From Cycas panzhihuaensis (taxonomy: Eukaryota; Cycadophyta), in assembly GCA_023213395.1 (NCBI GenBank), contig CM041465.1, forward strand, positions 121,093,741-121,157,740: a DNA stretch of 64,000 bases. The letters run 5' to 3'. The notes beneath the pieces were generated by a model, which was not told the DNA's origin, did not search any database, and was given only the letters and a program-made list of their open reading frames with translations. A program made the translations under genes and the position numbers. Shown one piece after another: positions 20,291-32,400 of this stretch; position 1 is the stretch's first letter, and each line of letters begins with the position of its first letter.

Positions 20291-20629
20291 CAAAAATGTC
20301 ACCTTTGACAAAATGTCCAAGTAATACAAGCATGAAAACATATACTCAAGAAAATCAATTCAAGAAGAGATTCCTACCAATCAAAAGATACCTCTTTAAT
20401 AACCATTAGTGCCTCAAGAAGTAGATGTGTTAGAAATAGTGCCTCAAGGGGCAGATGAACAATAAAGGGAGGATACTCAACCAAAAAAATAAGTTACCCA
20501 AATGGTATCTAAAGGCTTGCGAAATTGAGGGGGGAAACATTTGAACATAGAACAAGGCTCTAGAAACAAGTAGCGTTGGCTTGTATTGAAAAATCCCAAA
20601 ACTATCAAGAAGCCTTTGGTAACAAGGAA
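20291..20629 (+). other. Cop-F integrase-RT linker
   Basis: Degenerate linker with several stops; contains LPKWYLKACEIE-like remnants near 20490-20530 that precede RT in copia pol. No separate gene is seen. Confidence 0.4.
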
Positions 20630-22110
20630 TGGGAAGATGCAATAAAGAAATAATTATTTGCTATTAAGCAAAACAACACCTGGGATTTGGTTTCCCCTCC
20701 TAAAGGAAAATCCATAGTTGATTGTAAATGGGTATTCAAAGTCAAAGAAAGAATTGATGGCAACGTTGAAAAATACAAGGCCTGACTAGTTGCAGAAGGG
20801 TATACTCAATAGTTGAAACACACTATGAAGAAACACTTGCACCTGTTGCAAAGATGATAACTATTCACATAGTAATAGCTTTAGCAACTCAGTTTGACTC
20901 GAAGATCATACAACTTAATCAAAAGTGCTTTCTTAAATGGAGGTATAGCTGAAGAAGTCTACATGGAACAACCTCCAAACTTTACAGGAAAAGGGTAGGA
21001 GCATCTTGTACGTAAGTTAAAAAAGGCTTTATATGGTTTCAAACAAGCTCCGTGTGCATGGTATAATAAGTTGGATACTCATCTCAAGAAGAATGGGTTC
21101 AATAGATGTGAATCAAATCCAAGATTGTACTTGAAAAGCAGAGGAGATGGCATGGTCACCATAATTGTGGTTTATGTTAATGACCTAATTATTTCTAGAA
21201 ATAACCACGAAATAATCAGGTAACAAATGGAAGATAGATTTGAGATGTCAGATATGGGCGCTTTACATTATTACCTAGGGATAGAAATCAAGCAGAAGGT
21301 TGATGGCATATTTATTTCACAATTAAAGTACATCAATAACCTGCTAAAGGAGTTTGGCATGGAAGACTGCAATCTCTATGTTTTTCCCACATAAATAGGT
21401 TGTGCACTCACTGTTGACAAAGAAGACAAAAAGTTGAATGAAACCCTTTATCAACAACTAGTCGACAACCTCATCTATTTGATTGCCACAAGGCCTAATA
21501 TTTCCTTTTCTATTAGGGCGGTCTCCAAATATATGCACATGCCTAGAATACTCCATTAGAATGTCGCTGAATGCATTCTAAGGTATATCAAGGGTACTCT
21601 AGATCTAGGCCTAAAATACACCAGGGCTGATAATTCCTCATTGATTTGCTACTGCGACCCTAACTGGGCAGGGGAAAGACAAGAAAGGAAATCCACCTCT
21701 AGATACTATTTTAATCCCAGATCTATTGTCATCTTTTAGAGCAACAAGAAACAACCAATAATAACATTGTCATCTATTGAAGTTAAATACGAGGCTACAG
21801 TTAGTGCAACATTCGAATCAATTTGGCTTAAACAACTTCTTAAGGACTTGAAGCAAGAATGTGCAAATTTAGTACTAATCTACTATGGCAATCAAAGTGT
21901 CATAAAAATGACAAAGAATCTAGTCATTCATGCGAGAACAAAACACATTGCAGTACACCACCACTTTATCAGGAAAAAAGTTTGAAACAAAGAGACTGAT
22001 CTCCAATACTGCAACGGTGAGGATCAACTAGCAGATATCTTTAGTAAACCCCTAAGCAAGGATAAATTTCAGTACTTCAAAAATCAATTGGGTAATAGTG
22101 ACAAAGGATA
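20630..22110 (+). pseudogene. pol: Cop-F reverse transcriptase and RNase H
   Basis: Copia RT blocks are present: NNTWDLVSPPKGKSIVDCKW, LKKALYGFKQAPCAWYNKL and the active site VYVNDLII near 21170, where the usual YVDD has become YVND. RNase H follows, with PNISFSIRAVSKYMH, a Ser-rich KSTSRYYF block and ALSSIEVKYEA (21767 on), ending KPLSKDKFQYFKNQLG before the polypurine tract. Stops and a frameshift near 20810 inactivate it. Confidence 0.75.
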
Positions 22111-22126
22111 AAACATTAAAGGGGGG

Positions 22127-22192
22127 TGTTAGTGTTAATGTTTTATGTTAGTATAAGTTAGTGTTAAAATCTTCTTAACTAAGTTCACTTAA

Positions 22193-22233
<41 letters not shown>

Positions 22234-22389
22234 GAGTTATACACCGTATTAGACTCCAGTAAGGTGGTGATGTGGCTATCTCCTCTTGGGCCACTTTTGT
22301 ATTCTTGATGTATAAGTATGTAAGAAGATTTGTTCATGTAATGTAATGTTAATTCAAGTCATTATCCGTTGTCTCTCTTATTTTTAACA
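22127..22389 (+). repeat. 3' LTR of Cop-F
   Basis: Preceded by the polypurine tract aaaggggggtg. It starts TGTTAGTG and ends TTAACA. It contains a dinucleotide microsatellite. No partner LTR is present to its left. Confidence 0.7.
22196..22230. repeat. (TC)n microsatellite
   Basis: About 17 uninterrupted TC/CT dinucleotides inside the Cop-F LTR. Confidence 0.95.
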
Positions 22390-22649
22390 TTTTTTTATGT
22401 GAAAAGTTCAAACTTACCACTTTTGAATACTATTGTTTATATGTCATTTCTTGCCATTTAAAGCAATTGGAAACCCATTGTGTAGGGAGTACAAACATTA
22501 ATCCTTGTGCCTCTGCCAGTTTGGCGGTGTTTGAAATCTACTCTTAAAATCATTAAAATATTGTATTTTTTGGCAAATTGTTGGTGAAGAAAGGTTGAAT
22601 AGCATGTAGGATGTTGTCTAGTGAACTCAACATCAAGAAATTTGATCTA
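22390..22649. other. AT-rich spacer, no gene
   Basis: No primer binding site or coding motif follows the Cop-F LTR here. Confidence 0.5.
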
Positions 22650-23420
22650 AAAACCTCATCTATAAGCATGTCTCTTGTGATGGGGAAGATCATGCCTCAA
22701 GTTATCTTCAATGGAAACAACTTCTGTGAGTGTAAGGCTAACATGGAGTTGGTGTTAATGGTGAATGAACTGTAGATGATTACCAAAGATGAGTTTCTTG
22801 CCATTCCATTGGATGGGAAGGAGAGAACTTGTCTAGAACAGAAGTTTAAAGTCATGGAATTAAAATTGTCTTTGGCATCAGATTAGAGGGCTCTAGTCCA
22901 TAACCTAGAGAAATCAAACAAAATTTGGATAAAATTATGCGGAACATTTGAAAAGAAGACAAATAGCTCTGTTGCTCTAATGATGGAGCTTCTTAATGCT
23001 AGAGTGGAAGACGAAAGCAAAATAAGTGCCTACTTAAACAAGATAATATATTTGAGGAACAAATTAGAGGAGATAAAAATGGCTCAGTTGATGATGTGGT
23101 GTTGTTTGCATTAATCATGTCAGAACTACTAGCAACACTTGGAACTTTTCAGACCATTTATGCAAATGATGAAGGAATGGAGGGTGAATCAATTGAGAAG
23201 CTGAAGAGTATCATTTTGGCTAAAAATGCCAAGCTAAAGCACCATGGTTTGCTTGGCAATTCAAAATCCAACCAAGCCTTAGTCACAAGGACGCAGAGGA
23301 GGGATGGTGTTTAGGAAGGAAAGTTTGCACAAAAATTAGGAGAAGCATCTTGGGAAAAGAAAAAGCTTGAAACAAAGAAAAAAAAATAGAACAAGTGTAG
23401 TGCTCTTTTTACAAGAAATA
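22650..23420 (+). pseudogene. gag: Cop-G: copia gag fragment
   Basis: A degenerate copia Gag (UBN2-type) is read on the plus strand. It includes PQVIFNGNNFCECKANMELV, then LVHNLEKSNKIWIKLCGTFE, then ARVEDESKISAYLNKI and LRNKLEE, with the 72-codon open piece at 23096-23314 in a shifted frame. Internal stops occur at 22772 and 22885. The zinc knuckle and pol are absent, so it is an isolated gag remnant. Confidence 0.65.
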
Positions 23421-23713
23421 GAAAAATATTTGAAATGAGTGACCATTATTTAACAACACCAACTACTTGAACAAAAAATATAATCAAGCTTATGTGAGAG
23501 CCGAATTAGGCATTAAATAGCCCAAGCACCACCTCCAAAAAAGAAAATTATTAATATTGTTTTTTATTTTTCTTCTGCCACTTCGCTAAGTGGCAAAAAA
23601 CCATATGACCATGCTCAACACGTAGAAACTTGAAATTACAATTGAAAACCTTTGACAAAATTCACAAAAAAAGCCTTTAAATCATTGATATTGAGTTTAT
23701 ACCCTTTCTAATA
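23421..23713. other. AT-rich spacer, no gene
   Basis: Nothing recognisable; homopolymer-rich sequence. Confidence 0.5.
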
Positions 23714-24265
23714 TGTGGCCTATTGAAGATGACATTTAGCCTACATAAACCAAGATCTAGAAAGATGTTTAACTCTAGTTCTAAAATCAAGAAGATCAAT
23801 ACTAACAATGAAAGCTTCTCAAGTAAACAAGATAAAAGACTAAAACATGAAAGAGCATGAGTAAGATGATACGAAAATGTGGAGGAGATGGAATTGGTCC
23901 AATCTCCAAAAGAATAGTAGTTTGATTAGCAAACTGGCAGCACAACAATACAACTCACACTCTATATAAGATACATGTAAAATGGTCTCAATATATAGAG
24001 TTATAGAATAGACCTAAGGTGTTGGATGTTTGACAAGTGTCAAGCATCCAAGCTACATCCTTTGCATGTAGGACGTGTCTTTTTGGGCTCTCAAGTGAGC
24101 AAAAGTGCATAAGGGTCATTTTGACCCTTAAAAGTCACAATGTTATGTCACTAGAAAAAAATGTGGGTGTGTACTTTATCACTTAAGTGATAAGTCATCC
24201 CATAAAGTACAAATATATATCAAAACAAAGTACATATGCTTAATATGTAAACATAAGGTTTAACA
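23714..24265 (-). repeat. Isolated LTR, same family as the solo LTR at 50881-51432
   Basis: Reverse complement of the 50881-51432 LTR and the same length (552 bp). Ends read TGTGGCC...TTTAACA on the plus strand. Shared blocks include cttatcacttaagtgataa (in reverse) and gtgttggatgtttgacaagtg. Flanks taata and tgacc do not match, and no primer site or polypurine tract was recognised beside it. It is either an old solo LTR with eroded TSD or one end of a lost element. Confidence 0.75.
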
Positions 24266-25167
24266 TGACCTTCACCAAAACACTTTGGGAAAAAATGAAA
24301 TTTAGTTTGATTAAACAAATCAAACTTACAAACTTTTATAATCTTTAAAATTTTTTTATTTGAATTTTCCCTCAAATCATTGCCTGTGATTCATCAGTGA
24401 TGTGTTGATTGAGATGAGTTTGCAAAGGGCCTAAATGCCTTGTCATGGGTTTTGTTTAGTTTTATTTATTCAATGTGCTTACTACTCAAGGGCTAAGATG
24501 TGAGATGCCTTGCTCACAAGTTGATTGAGGATGAAACACCCTCAAGCAACAAATGTCAAGCAAATAAAATAAATAGACCAAAAATGCTTGTAGACCCAAA
24601 AACAAGACACAAAGATGTTAAGGCAGAGACGCCCTTAGTAAATATCAGACATAGAGATCACCACGAATAGCAAATCACTAAGTAACTGGATATTAGAGGC
24701 ACCATTAGTAAAGACCACACAAAAATCTAACCATGTGTATATGCCCTTAGAAAAATAGAGGCATCCTTCAAGAATAGAGATGCCTCACTACTTTAGATCA
24801 TCAAATCCTTGGTAAATTTGTTTCTTCACATGTTCACAGTGATTTTCTCTATGCTTCTAACACTAGAGCACCTACAACAAACTAAATCTCAAAGGATTTG
24901 CACATGCTGTGATTATCTTCAGTTTGCAAAGATCATCACCAAGCAATTGCTTAAAAAAAGAAAACTAAAAACAAGCAACCTAACAATCTTGCTCTTATGA
25001 CCAACATGTTAGAAAACATTCAACATGCATGAAACATAAAAAGTAGATTTGGTATACTCACCAACATAATCTCATTACTTAACTCCATTATATTGCATAT
25101 TTCATGTTCCTATGCTCATATAATATTCGATGGCATGAGTGCATGGGCAGTTTTCGTCTCCAAGATT
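24266..25167. other. Intergenic AT-rich sequence, no gene seen
   Basis: About 900 bp with no long open frame or known motif. Some recurring phrases (agaggcatcc, agagatgcctc near 24650-24790) suggest old local repeats. Confidence 0.5.
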
Positions 25168-26323
25168 TGTTAGTTAACATAACCCCAAACACCTTGGAAT
25201 ATGGTCAAAACTATACCATGTGACCATTCAAATCCAAGGTCTCTAAACCAAGATTCCAACGGTTTAGACGAAAGTCAATTCCGACATCTATAACAAAAGT
25301 TATAGCTATTGGAAGTTTTTATGATCTTGGGGAAACCTTTGGTTGCTATCCTGTCTAGTGGCGCCTGTCCATAGATGGCAAAATAGGAAACAGATCACCC
25401 AGGCCATCCAACAATCTTTGGAATAAACTCAGATGATGGCTTTGGATGCTTGTTCGGCCGGCCCCACTATGGCCTCAATTATGATCAAAACCTATTGAAC
25501 ATCTTTTGTTTTCAATTTTTACTTAATAATGTTGCGTCGGTTCTAGGTGGCTATTGGGAGGCTCTAGGTGCCCTAAGGGGCCTCAAAGGTGGCTTTGAGG
25601 GGCGAGTATTTATGTATAGTCTTAAACTTCTATTAGTCTTATATTTACAATACTCTTTAAGTATCATTTTAAAGGTGCTTAAGAGACTTAATTAGTAATT
25701 ACGCACACAAGTGATACACATCCTGCATGGAACACACGCGTTCTACATACAACCAACTCGAGTTTGTATAAATACATAAGTCATTTCTTCAAGAAATCAA
25801 TGAAGAGGGAAGTTCTTCTTTCCTCCTCTTAGTCTAGCATTCTTGTGCATGCTAAGGCCTGAAGGTGCTTGAATCTAAATGCGTATCAGTTTAGTCTACT
25901 AGTTTTAGGGAAGTTATGGATGACTTATAGTCTTGGTTTTGGGCAGGTTTATACCCCTTTTTTATTCGACTTCTATTTGTATATTTTGGCCACCTATTTA
26001 AGGAGGATTTGGGGCCTCATTTAGGCATCATTAGAGAAGTCTTGGACAGCCATATTTTTGGCCCTTCTGGGGAGCTTTGTGGAGGGAACCTCGCCTCGAA
26101 GAGGGATTCGTTATTAGTTGTATTTGCGGGATCATTTGGTAAATTGTATTTATTTAGTTTATGTTCATTTTGTACCATTTTATATTTGTATGTAAAAAGT
26201 ATTCAAGTAGATTTATATTATTACTTTCTTGATTGAATATTTTACAAGTGTATTGGTAGATATTTTGTCTATTTTGCATTGTATTTGTTAAATTTCTTAG
26301 TAAAATTCTATGAAATTGCTACA
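25168..26323 (+). repeat. 5' LTR of Gyp-D (left edge approximate)
   Basis: The right end GCTACA abuts the primer site with the same two-base gap as in Gyp1. The left edge is uncertain within about 25 bp: a TGTTAG is at 25168, and homology to the Gyp1 LTR begins near 25190. A TATA-like tataaata lies at about 25766. Confidence 0.6.
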
Positions 26324-26325
26324 AG

Positions 26326-26338
26326 TGGTATCAGAGCC
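26326..26338 (+). promoter_or_regulatory. Primer binding site of Gyp-D
   Basis: TGGTATCAGAGCC, a perfect iMet-tRNA complement, preceded by gctacaag. Confidence 0.85.
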
Positions 26339-26544
26339 AAGGCCATGGGTTTGATTCTTGGAGGGGACAATCTTGGTAGAATGTTGACATATCAGTGTTC
26401 ACCTGGGGCCTGATGAGGTGCGAAATTACCGCGAGTGGGTCACCGAGAGTGGGTTGTTGGGACGTTGACATCTTGTGGGGGAGGTAATGTTACACACCTG
26501 GGCAATCTTGACTAACACTCAAGGTTTTGGTGTAATTGTTTGTT

Positions 26545-26557
26545 ACAAGTGGTATCA
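26545..26557 (+). promoter_or_regulatory. Second primer-site-like sequence
   Basis: TGGTATCAAAGCT preceded by gttacaag, 219 bp after the first site and with the same upstream context. It may be a duplicated LTR-end/primer-site junction. Confidence 0.45.
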
Positions 26558-26717
26558 AAGCTTTGTTGGCAGCTATCTTGAGGAGATATTTCGTTAGATA
26601 AGGAAAATCAAGGAAAAAATAACAAATTTTGGGTCAAAAAAGGCTTCCACACAGGGAAAAATTAGCCTAGATTCCTCCCTAGAATGTAACTAAGATCAAG
26701 GAGAACCCTTAACAAAA

Positions 26718-27690
26718 TGGTGAACCAACCATCAGAAATAATAGCAGATGTATCCCGACACGTTGATACACTCAACAACAAGATAGCTTGGATCAAGGAC
26801 ATTGTAAACGAGATTACAAGTGATATTTAGGAACTCACAACTATAGTCATGGAGAAACCAAAGGATCTAGGCCCATCCGGCCATCAAAAGTCAAAAGAGA
26901 ACACATAAGAAGAAGAGGAAGTAGAGAGAGAAGAAAGATTTCAAAGACGATTCAATGGAGGATTCTAGGAATACAAAGAACAAAAGGATTTCCAGCAGAG
27001 GAACCAAAAGAGTTGGGAGCCAAATTATGGCCTCAGAGGAACAAAGTTTTCATTAGAGAATTTCGATCCAGACAGATCAAGGAATATCTGAAGTTGGATA
27101 TTATAGATGGAGACCTACTTTCAAGTCTATGATATACCAAATGGAGAAACTTTTAACTGCCTCACTTCACTTGTGCAAAAAGGCCCTCTAATGGTTCCAC
27201 TGGTGGAAGAAGATCCAGACAGATATTTCTATTGACCCTTGGGGATTTGTAAATGTAGGATTGATAAATCAATATCAAGACTCGTGGAACATAGATTATT
27301 TCTCCTAGTTAACCAAATTCCAACAGACGGGAACCATTCAAGCATACACGGAATAATTCCAAGCCCTCTAGTGCTTGGTTACCAATCAAATACTACTTGA
27401 GCTCATCGTTGAGAGCTACATTGGGGGACTCTAGGGACCCATCAAATACTGCGTAAAGACAATGGGGGCATCCAACATAAGAGAAGCCATCCGATATGCA
27501 AGGAACATTGAAGAAAGATATAGAGAAGGCAGGCCAAACTACATTCAAAGAAGTGACCTGCCAGTCTACCAAAACTCTAATTGGACTAGGTCATGAACTG
27601 AAGCAGATCCCCCACTCATAGGAAGACCCAAACATAGAAAGCAGAGTATAAAGACCATCAATGTCCCTCAAAGAAAGTCTTTATGATCCA
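26718..27690 (+). pseudogene. gag: Gyp-D gag
   Basis: ATG at 26718 gives MVNQPSEIIADVSRHVDTLN, then a charged EEEEVEREERFQRR stretch. In shifted frames it shows the capsid core with KFSLENFDPDR and METYFQVYDIPNGE. The Gag order matches Gyp1 (LENFDP, METYF). Many stops and frameshifts occur. No intact zinc knuckle was identified. Confidence 0.65.
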
Positions 27691-27849
27691 AAATAACAAA
27701 GTAACTGCCCCAGGAGAAGATTAGGAGGAAGAAAATATTCCAGAAGAAGATAAGGAGGCCGAAATAGAGGAGCTGCCAGATCTAGACACTGAAAACATGC
27801 AAATATCATTGCAGGCCATCATGGGACAAAGTAACATGCATCAAACATT

Positions 27850-28276
27850 GTGGTTCCAGGGGATGATACAAGGATCACAAGTCGCCATCCTCATCGGCAG
27901 TGGGAGCACCTACAATTTCATAAATTGACTTGCTACAGAGAAATTGGGCATACCCATCAAAGTGCTCAACACTTTCCATGTTGCCATTGCAAATGGAAAA
28001 TCCATGATTTATGGGGGTTATTGCCAAAAGGTGACCCTTCAAATTAATGATTACTCAGTAACCACCCCCATGCTTGCGATGTCAGTAGGAGGAGTTGATG
28101 TTGTATTAGGGGTACAATGGTTACAGATGAATGTAGTCACTAATTTCATAATGCGGGTCATGAGCTTTCGACAGGAGGGGAATGTTATATGCTACAAACA
28201 CCCTTTCACCCCCAATGTAGTTGGTGACATCCCACCGTATGGAGAAGAGTTGAAAAACAATCCCACCCATACATAA
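27850..28276 (+). pseudogene. pro: Gyp-D aspartic protease
   Basis: The active-site block reads AILIGSGSTYNFIN, so the catalytic Asp of DSGST is replaced by Gly. One stop follows, then an open run from 27944 with VTLQINDYSVTTPML and GGVDVVLGVQWLQ, the second half of gypsy protease. The VDVVLGVQWLQ block is nearly that of Gyp1. The missing Asp alone would abolish activity. Confidence 0.75.
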
Positions 28277-28280
28277 TGAC

Positions 28281-29640
28281 ATGTTACAAGATCAGAGCAG
28301 AGGATATTCTAATGGAGGTATAGGAAGTCATAGATCAGAGGAACCGTCATTGGGGCTTCCCCCTCATCATGGATGCCAGCATGCATTCGAGCTAGTATCA
28401 AGAATTGCACCACTCAACATTCGTCCTTACTGCCATCCTTACTGGCTTAAGAGGGAGATTGAGCAAATAACCAAAGAACTCTTAGACCAAGGATACATTG
28501 CGAACAACACAAATCTGTTTGCATCCCCAAATATACTTAAGTAGAATAATGACAAGACCTACTATATGTGTGTTGACTATAGGGGCCTACACAAGATCAC
28601 TATCAAGAATCTCTATTCTACCCCAAGAACAGATGACTTGTTGGATGAAATACACGAGGCAAAGTACTTTTCAAACATCGATTTTTGGTCAGGATACTAT
28701 CAAATCTGCATCAAAATAGAGGACATGCACAAGAAAGCCTTTCGCACTCATGAGGGGCTATTCGAATTCAGAGTTATGCCATTCAGTCTAACGAATGCAC
28801 TAGTAATGTTCCAGGACACCATGAATACCATACTGAGACCCTTCTTACGAAAATTGTGCTAGTTTTCTTTGATGAAATTCTAATATATAGCGCAACATGG
28901 AACGAACACGTAGAACACATCAAGGTCGTTCTCCAAATCTTATAGAGCAATCAAAATTTTGTCAACAAGAAGAAATGCACATTTGGGAAAGAGGAGCTCA
29001 AATATCCGGGACACATTATCTCACAAGAGGGGATCAATTTATATCCCAAGAAGGTCCAAGCCATCATTAACTTGGCCACTCCCAAGAATGTCATAGGGGT
29101 TAGAGCCTTCCTAAATGCGGTAGGATTTCTTAGGAAGTTCATAAAAGGGTATGCTCACATTGCATCACCACTAATCAATCTCACAAAGAAGTATGTGTTT
29201 GCTTGGAACCCCCGAGCAAAGGACACTTTCCAGGGCCTCAAGAAAGCAATGATCACTGCTTCTGTGCTTGTAACTCCAAAATTTTCCTAGCCTTTCACCC
29301 TCGAGGATAATGCATCAAGAACTAGGATAGGAGCAGTCCTCCTCCAAAATAAACGACCATTGGCATACGAAAGTTGAACAACAGGGAGCGATTCAAATCT
29401 ATCTACGGCAACGAAATGCACGCAATTATGCATGTTGTTCATCAGTGGCGCCAATATTTACTGAGGAACAGATTCGTGATCAAAACAAATCACGATAGCC
29501 CCAAATACTTCCTTAACCAAAAAAAATCTCTGATTTAACAACAAAATGGGTGAGCAAGCTTTAGAAATTCGATTTCAATATTGTATACAAAAAGGGCAAA
29601 GAGAATGTGATCACAGGCATATTGTCACGGATACCAGAAG
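28281..29640 (+). pseudogene. pol: Gyp-D reverse transcriptase and RNase H
   Basis: RT blocks: RPYCHPYWLKREIEQI, YYMCVDYRGLHKITIKN, YFSNIDFWSGYYQICIK and FEFRVMPFSLTNA. The active site near 28860-28890 reads VFFDEILIY, with the second Asp changed to Glu. The connection region (GVRAFLNAVGFLRKFIKGYA, 29072-29290) and an RNase H with KITLENDASRTRIGAVLLQ-like remnants follow, ending NVITGILSRIPE near 29640. Several stops and frame changes. Confidence 0.8.
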
Positions 29641-30909
29641 ACAACGGTGAGCATGATCAAACTGCAAAAATCTCTCTACAAGCAATATCAATGGCCACTC
29701 CTAGCTGGACTCATGAACTAGTCCAGGACTACCAGAACGACTCTTTTTCAAGGAAGATATTGGATGAGACCAGGAACCAGGAAAGTACCAAGAACAATCT
29801 ACAAGAAGGCTTGATTCTATAGAAGGGGAAGATATTTATTCTAGCATCATCAAAAATAAAAGAGATTCTACTAGAAGAAGCACATTTCATACCTAGTGCA
29901 GGACACGCAAGGATCAAAGAAACCTATTGTAAAGTACAAGACTCTTTTTTTTGGAGAGGGATGAAAGCTAACGTTCTCAAATTCGTATCGGAATGCGATT
30001 CTTGTCAAAGGAATAAAAGTGAGAATGTAAAAAGTCTTGGCTTACTCCAACCTCTATCAATCCCACAAGAAAAATGGGAAGAAATCTCAATGGATTTCAT
30101 CACAGGGCTACCAAAATCAAAGGGCTAGGATGGCATTTTTGTGGTTGTCAATCGTCTAACAAAATATGTGCAGTTTAAGGGAATTCAATTGACATCAAAA
30201 GCAAGCTAGATAGCCAAATTTTTCATGAAAAGAATACATCGTCTACACGGGTTCCCTAAAGTCATAATCAACAACCGCGACCTAAAGTTTACAACCTATT
30301 TCTGGCAAGATTTTGGGGGTACAAAGCTATCCATGAGCACAACATATGACCCACAAACAAATGATCAAATTGATGCCGTAAACAAGTGCCTAGAAGGGTA
30401 TCTATGGATTTTCAGCTTTGGCAAGCAACAACTTTGGCACAAATGGATCCATTTGGCTGAATGGCAATACGACACCACTTACCATACAATGGCAATACGA
30501 CACCACCATCCCTCCTTACATGGGCAAAGACGTCGCGCATACAAGGGGTTCGAGAAAAATAGCAACAAATGAATCAAATGCTCTAAATATTAAAAGACAA
30601 TTTAAACTGCCGCAAGAAATCGAATGAAGCAAAGAGTAGATTTACATAGATCTAAAAGATCCTTCTTAGTAGGTGATTGGGATTTCTTAAGACTACAACT
30701 ATACAAGCAGTTGACTTTAAGAAATAAGCAAACAGAAGCTAGCACCTAGATTTTTTGGGCCATATCAAGTAGCCTATCAACTAGCCCTACCTCAAAGGAG
30801 TCATATTCATGATATCTTTCATGTATCATGCCTCAAGTGGAAGCTAGGTAAGAAAATCACCCCTCTAACCTGCATTCTGAAGCTAAACGAAGAAGGAAAA
30901 ATTTTTCAG
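29641..30909 (+). pseudogene. pol: Gyp-D integrase
   Basis: Zinc-binding region: SAGHARIKETYCKVQDSFFW then SECDSCQRNK (29895-30015). Core: WEEISMDFITGLPKSKG, HGFPKVIINNRDLKF with the second Asp kept, and TNDQIDAVNKCLEGYL, where the catalytic Glu is replaced by Asp (30225-30410). C-terminal domain: FGPYQVAYQLALPQRSHIHD and IFHVSCLKWKLG (30745-30850). The order and length are normal, with stops in between. Confidence 0.8.
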
Positions 30910-31283
30910 TGTTAGAGTATAATGTTTATATTATGTATGGTTAAGTAAAGTGTGTCTTAAGATTAATAGTCATAGTCTTAAGTCTTAGAGTCCAAGAGTC
31001 ATTTATCATTATAATAGTGTGTGAGAAGATAGAAGCTTATTGGTTAAGTTAGTTGGTGTAATGTCATTGGTCAGGATAAAGGTAATTGTCCCACATGTAT
31101 TACTTGTCTTGTAGGTCCTCCCATCTATTTTGTATATAAAGGTTGTTGAGATAGTGTATGTAATCAAGTAATCATCAAGGCTCATATTGAGTCTTTGGTG
31201 CTTTGGTGTGTTAATGTATTTTGATTATGCTCATTGATATTGTTATTGTTGATGATGAATGTCTTCCATGTTAAAGTCTAACA
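30910..31283 (+). repeat. 5' LTR of Cop-P
   Basis: A 374-bp block, TGTTAGAG...TCTAACA, with tgtatataaa as TATA box at 31131-31140, abutting a primer site. No matching 3' LTR is present in the window. It interrupts the end of Gyp-D. Confidence 0.8.
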
Positions 31284-31295
31284 TGGTATCAGAGC
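31284..31295 (+). promoter_or_regulatory. Primer binding site of Cop-P
   Basis: TGGTATCAGAGC directly after the LTR end. Confidence 0.85.
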
Positions 31296-31929
31296 GGGCT
31301 TCCATATCCGTGCGAAAGTAGGTTGTATGTTAAAGCCTTTGTTGTGCAAGTTCGCCAGGCTTTGATAAAGAGAAGAGGTGGCTTCATTAAATCGATTGTC
31401 GAATTGAAGATCTGAATTGAGGAGGTGTCCCAAAGCATCTTGCCAGGTAATATTGTTACTCTATCTTATTATGTGAAGGAAGCTGTGTCAGGTTTACCAT
31501 GAGAAGAAATTAGTTGGTATGATCAATGATGATATGAAAATTTGGTTGGAATATTGATTTTGTATCTACAAAGGTTTGTGAATTTGGAATTAGTTTTTTG
31601 TTTATTACATGGGAATTGATTGCCAATGAAGAAAGGGGAATAGTTTACATAAGGTTGTGATTGATATATCTGTAAAGTTCATTGCTCACAGAAAAGTAAA
31701 AGTTGTGATGATAAATTGTACCTGTGTACATTTTATGACAAAACCCTAGCAAGAATGAAAATAGCTGAGCAGTAATAGATCAAACAGCCATGAGAGCGTT
31801 TGGTTTCAACTGCGGAAGACCTCATGTATGAGACATATATGAAGTACTGCATAATAAAGGAGACAGTCCTATCTTGAAAGAGCCATCTCTTGGAGCCGTA
31901 GAAAAGGAAAAACTGAATAGACAATATTC
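31296..31929 (+). other. Cop-P leader, no gag found
   Basis: No gag or protease domain is visible before integrase begins at 31930. Gag and protease have been deleted, or the junction joins two different elements. Confidence 0.45.
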
Positions 31930-32400
31930 GTGAAAAGAATACACCAAACTCAATTAATGGTGCTCAATACTTTCTCACCTTCATTTGATGATTTCTCTAG
32001 GAAAACATGGATATATTTTCTAATTAGAAAATATGAAGTTTTTGATTGCGTTAAAGAATTTAAAGCAGAAGTTGAATTAGAAAGTAATAATAAAATCAAA
32101 TGTATTCGATATGAAGGAGGAGGCGAATACAAGTCAAAGGAATTTCTTTATTTTTGCAAAATCCATGGAATACGCAAGCAAATAACTACACCTTACTCAC
32201 CTCAGTCAAATCGTGTAGCAGAACAGATGAATAGGGCAATTCTAGAGGTGGCTCGGTGTTTGATTCAAGATAGATAGGTCAAAAAATCTACTAGGCAAAA
32301 ACTATCAACACTGCAGTATGTCTAATAAACAAGAGTCCAATGGATGCTTTGCATCAAATCACACTAGAAGAAGCATGGACTAGACAAATGTCTTTGGTTG
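31930..32400 (+). pseudogene. pol: Cop-E integrase
   Basis: Open for 115 codons: SFDDFSRKTWIYFLIRKYE, then KEFKAEVELE. The catalytic Asp block reads RYEGGGEYKSKEF, so the expected Asp of DNGGEY is lost. The Glu block is SPQSNRVAEQMNRA, and a stop follows at 32275. Continuation in another frame reaches the YYLINKS- and GYNTRSKAY-type C-terminal motifs. Confidence 0.75.

Larger units (their letters stand above)
19549..22389 (+). mobile_element. Cop-F: 5'-truncated Ty1/copia element with 3' LTR
   Basis: Pre-integrase, integrase, RT and RNase H follow in the copia order on the plus strand and end in a polypurine tract and LTR. The 5' LTR, gag and protease are missing. The left edge abuts the Penelope-like palindrome. 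Confidence 0.85.
25168..30909 (+). mobile_element. Gyp-D: Ty3/gypsy element, 3' LTR missing
   Basis: Plus strand: LTR, primer binding site, gag, protease, RT, RNase H and integrase through the C-terminal domain. It stops at 30909, where the LTR of a copia element begins. No 3' LTR of this family was found to the right. Related to Gyp1 by LTR, protease and integrase sequence. Confidence 0.85.

Noticed and set aside
23714-24265. Solo LTR with TSD
   Set aside because: Flanks taata and tgacc do not match, so only an isolated LTR is claimed.
26326-26338. tRNA gene (matches to iMet tRNA 3' end here and at other primer sites)
   Set aside because: Only 11-13 bases match and they sit at LTR ends; they are primer binding sites, not tRNA genes.
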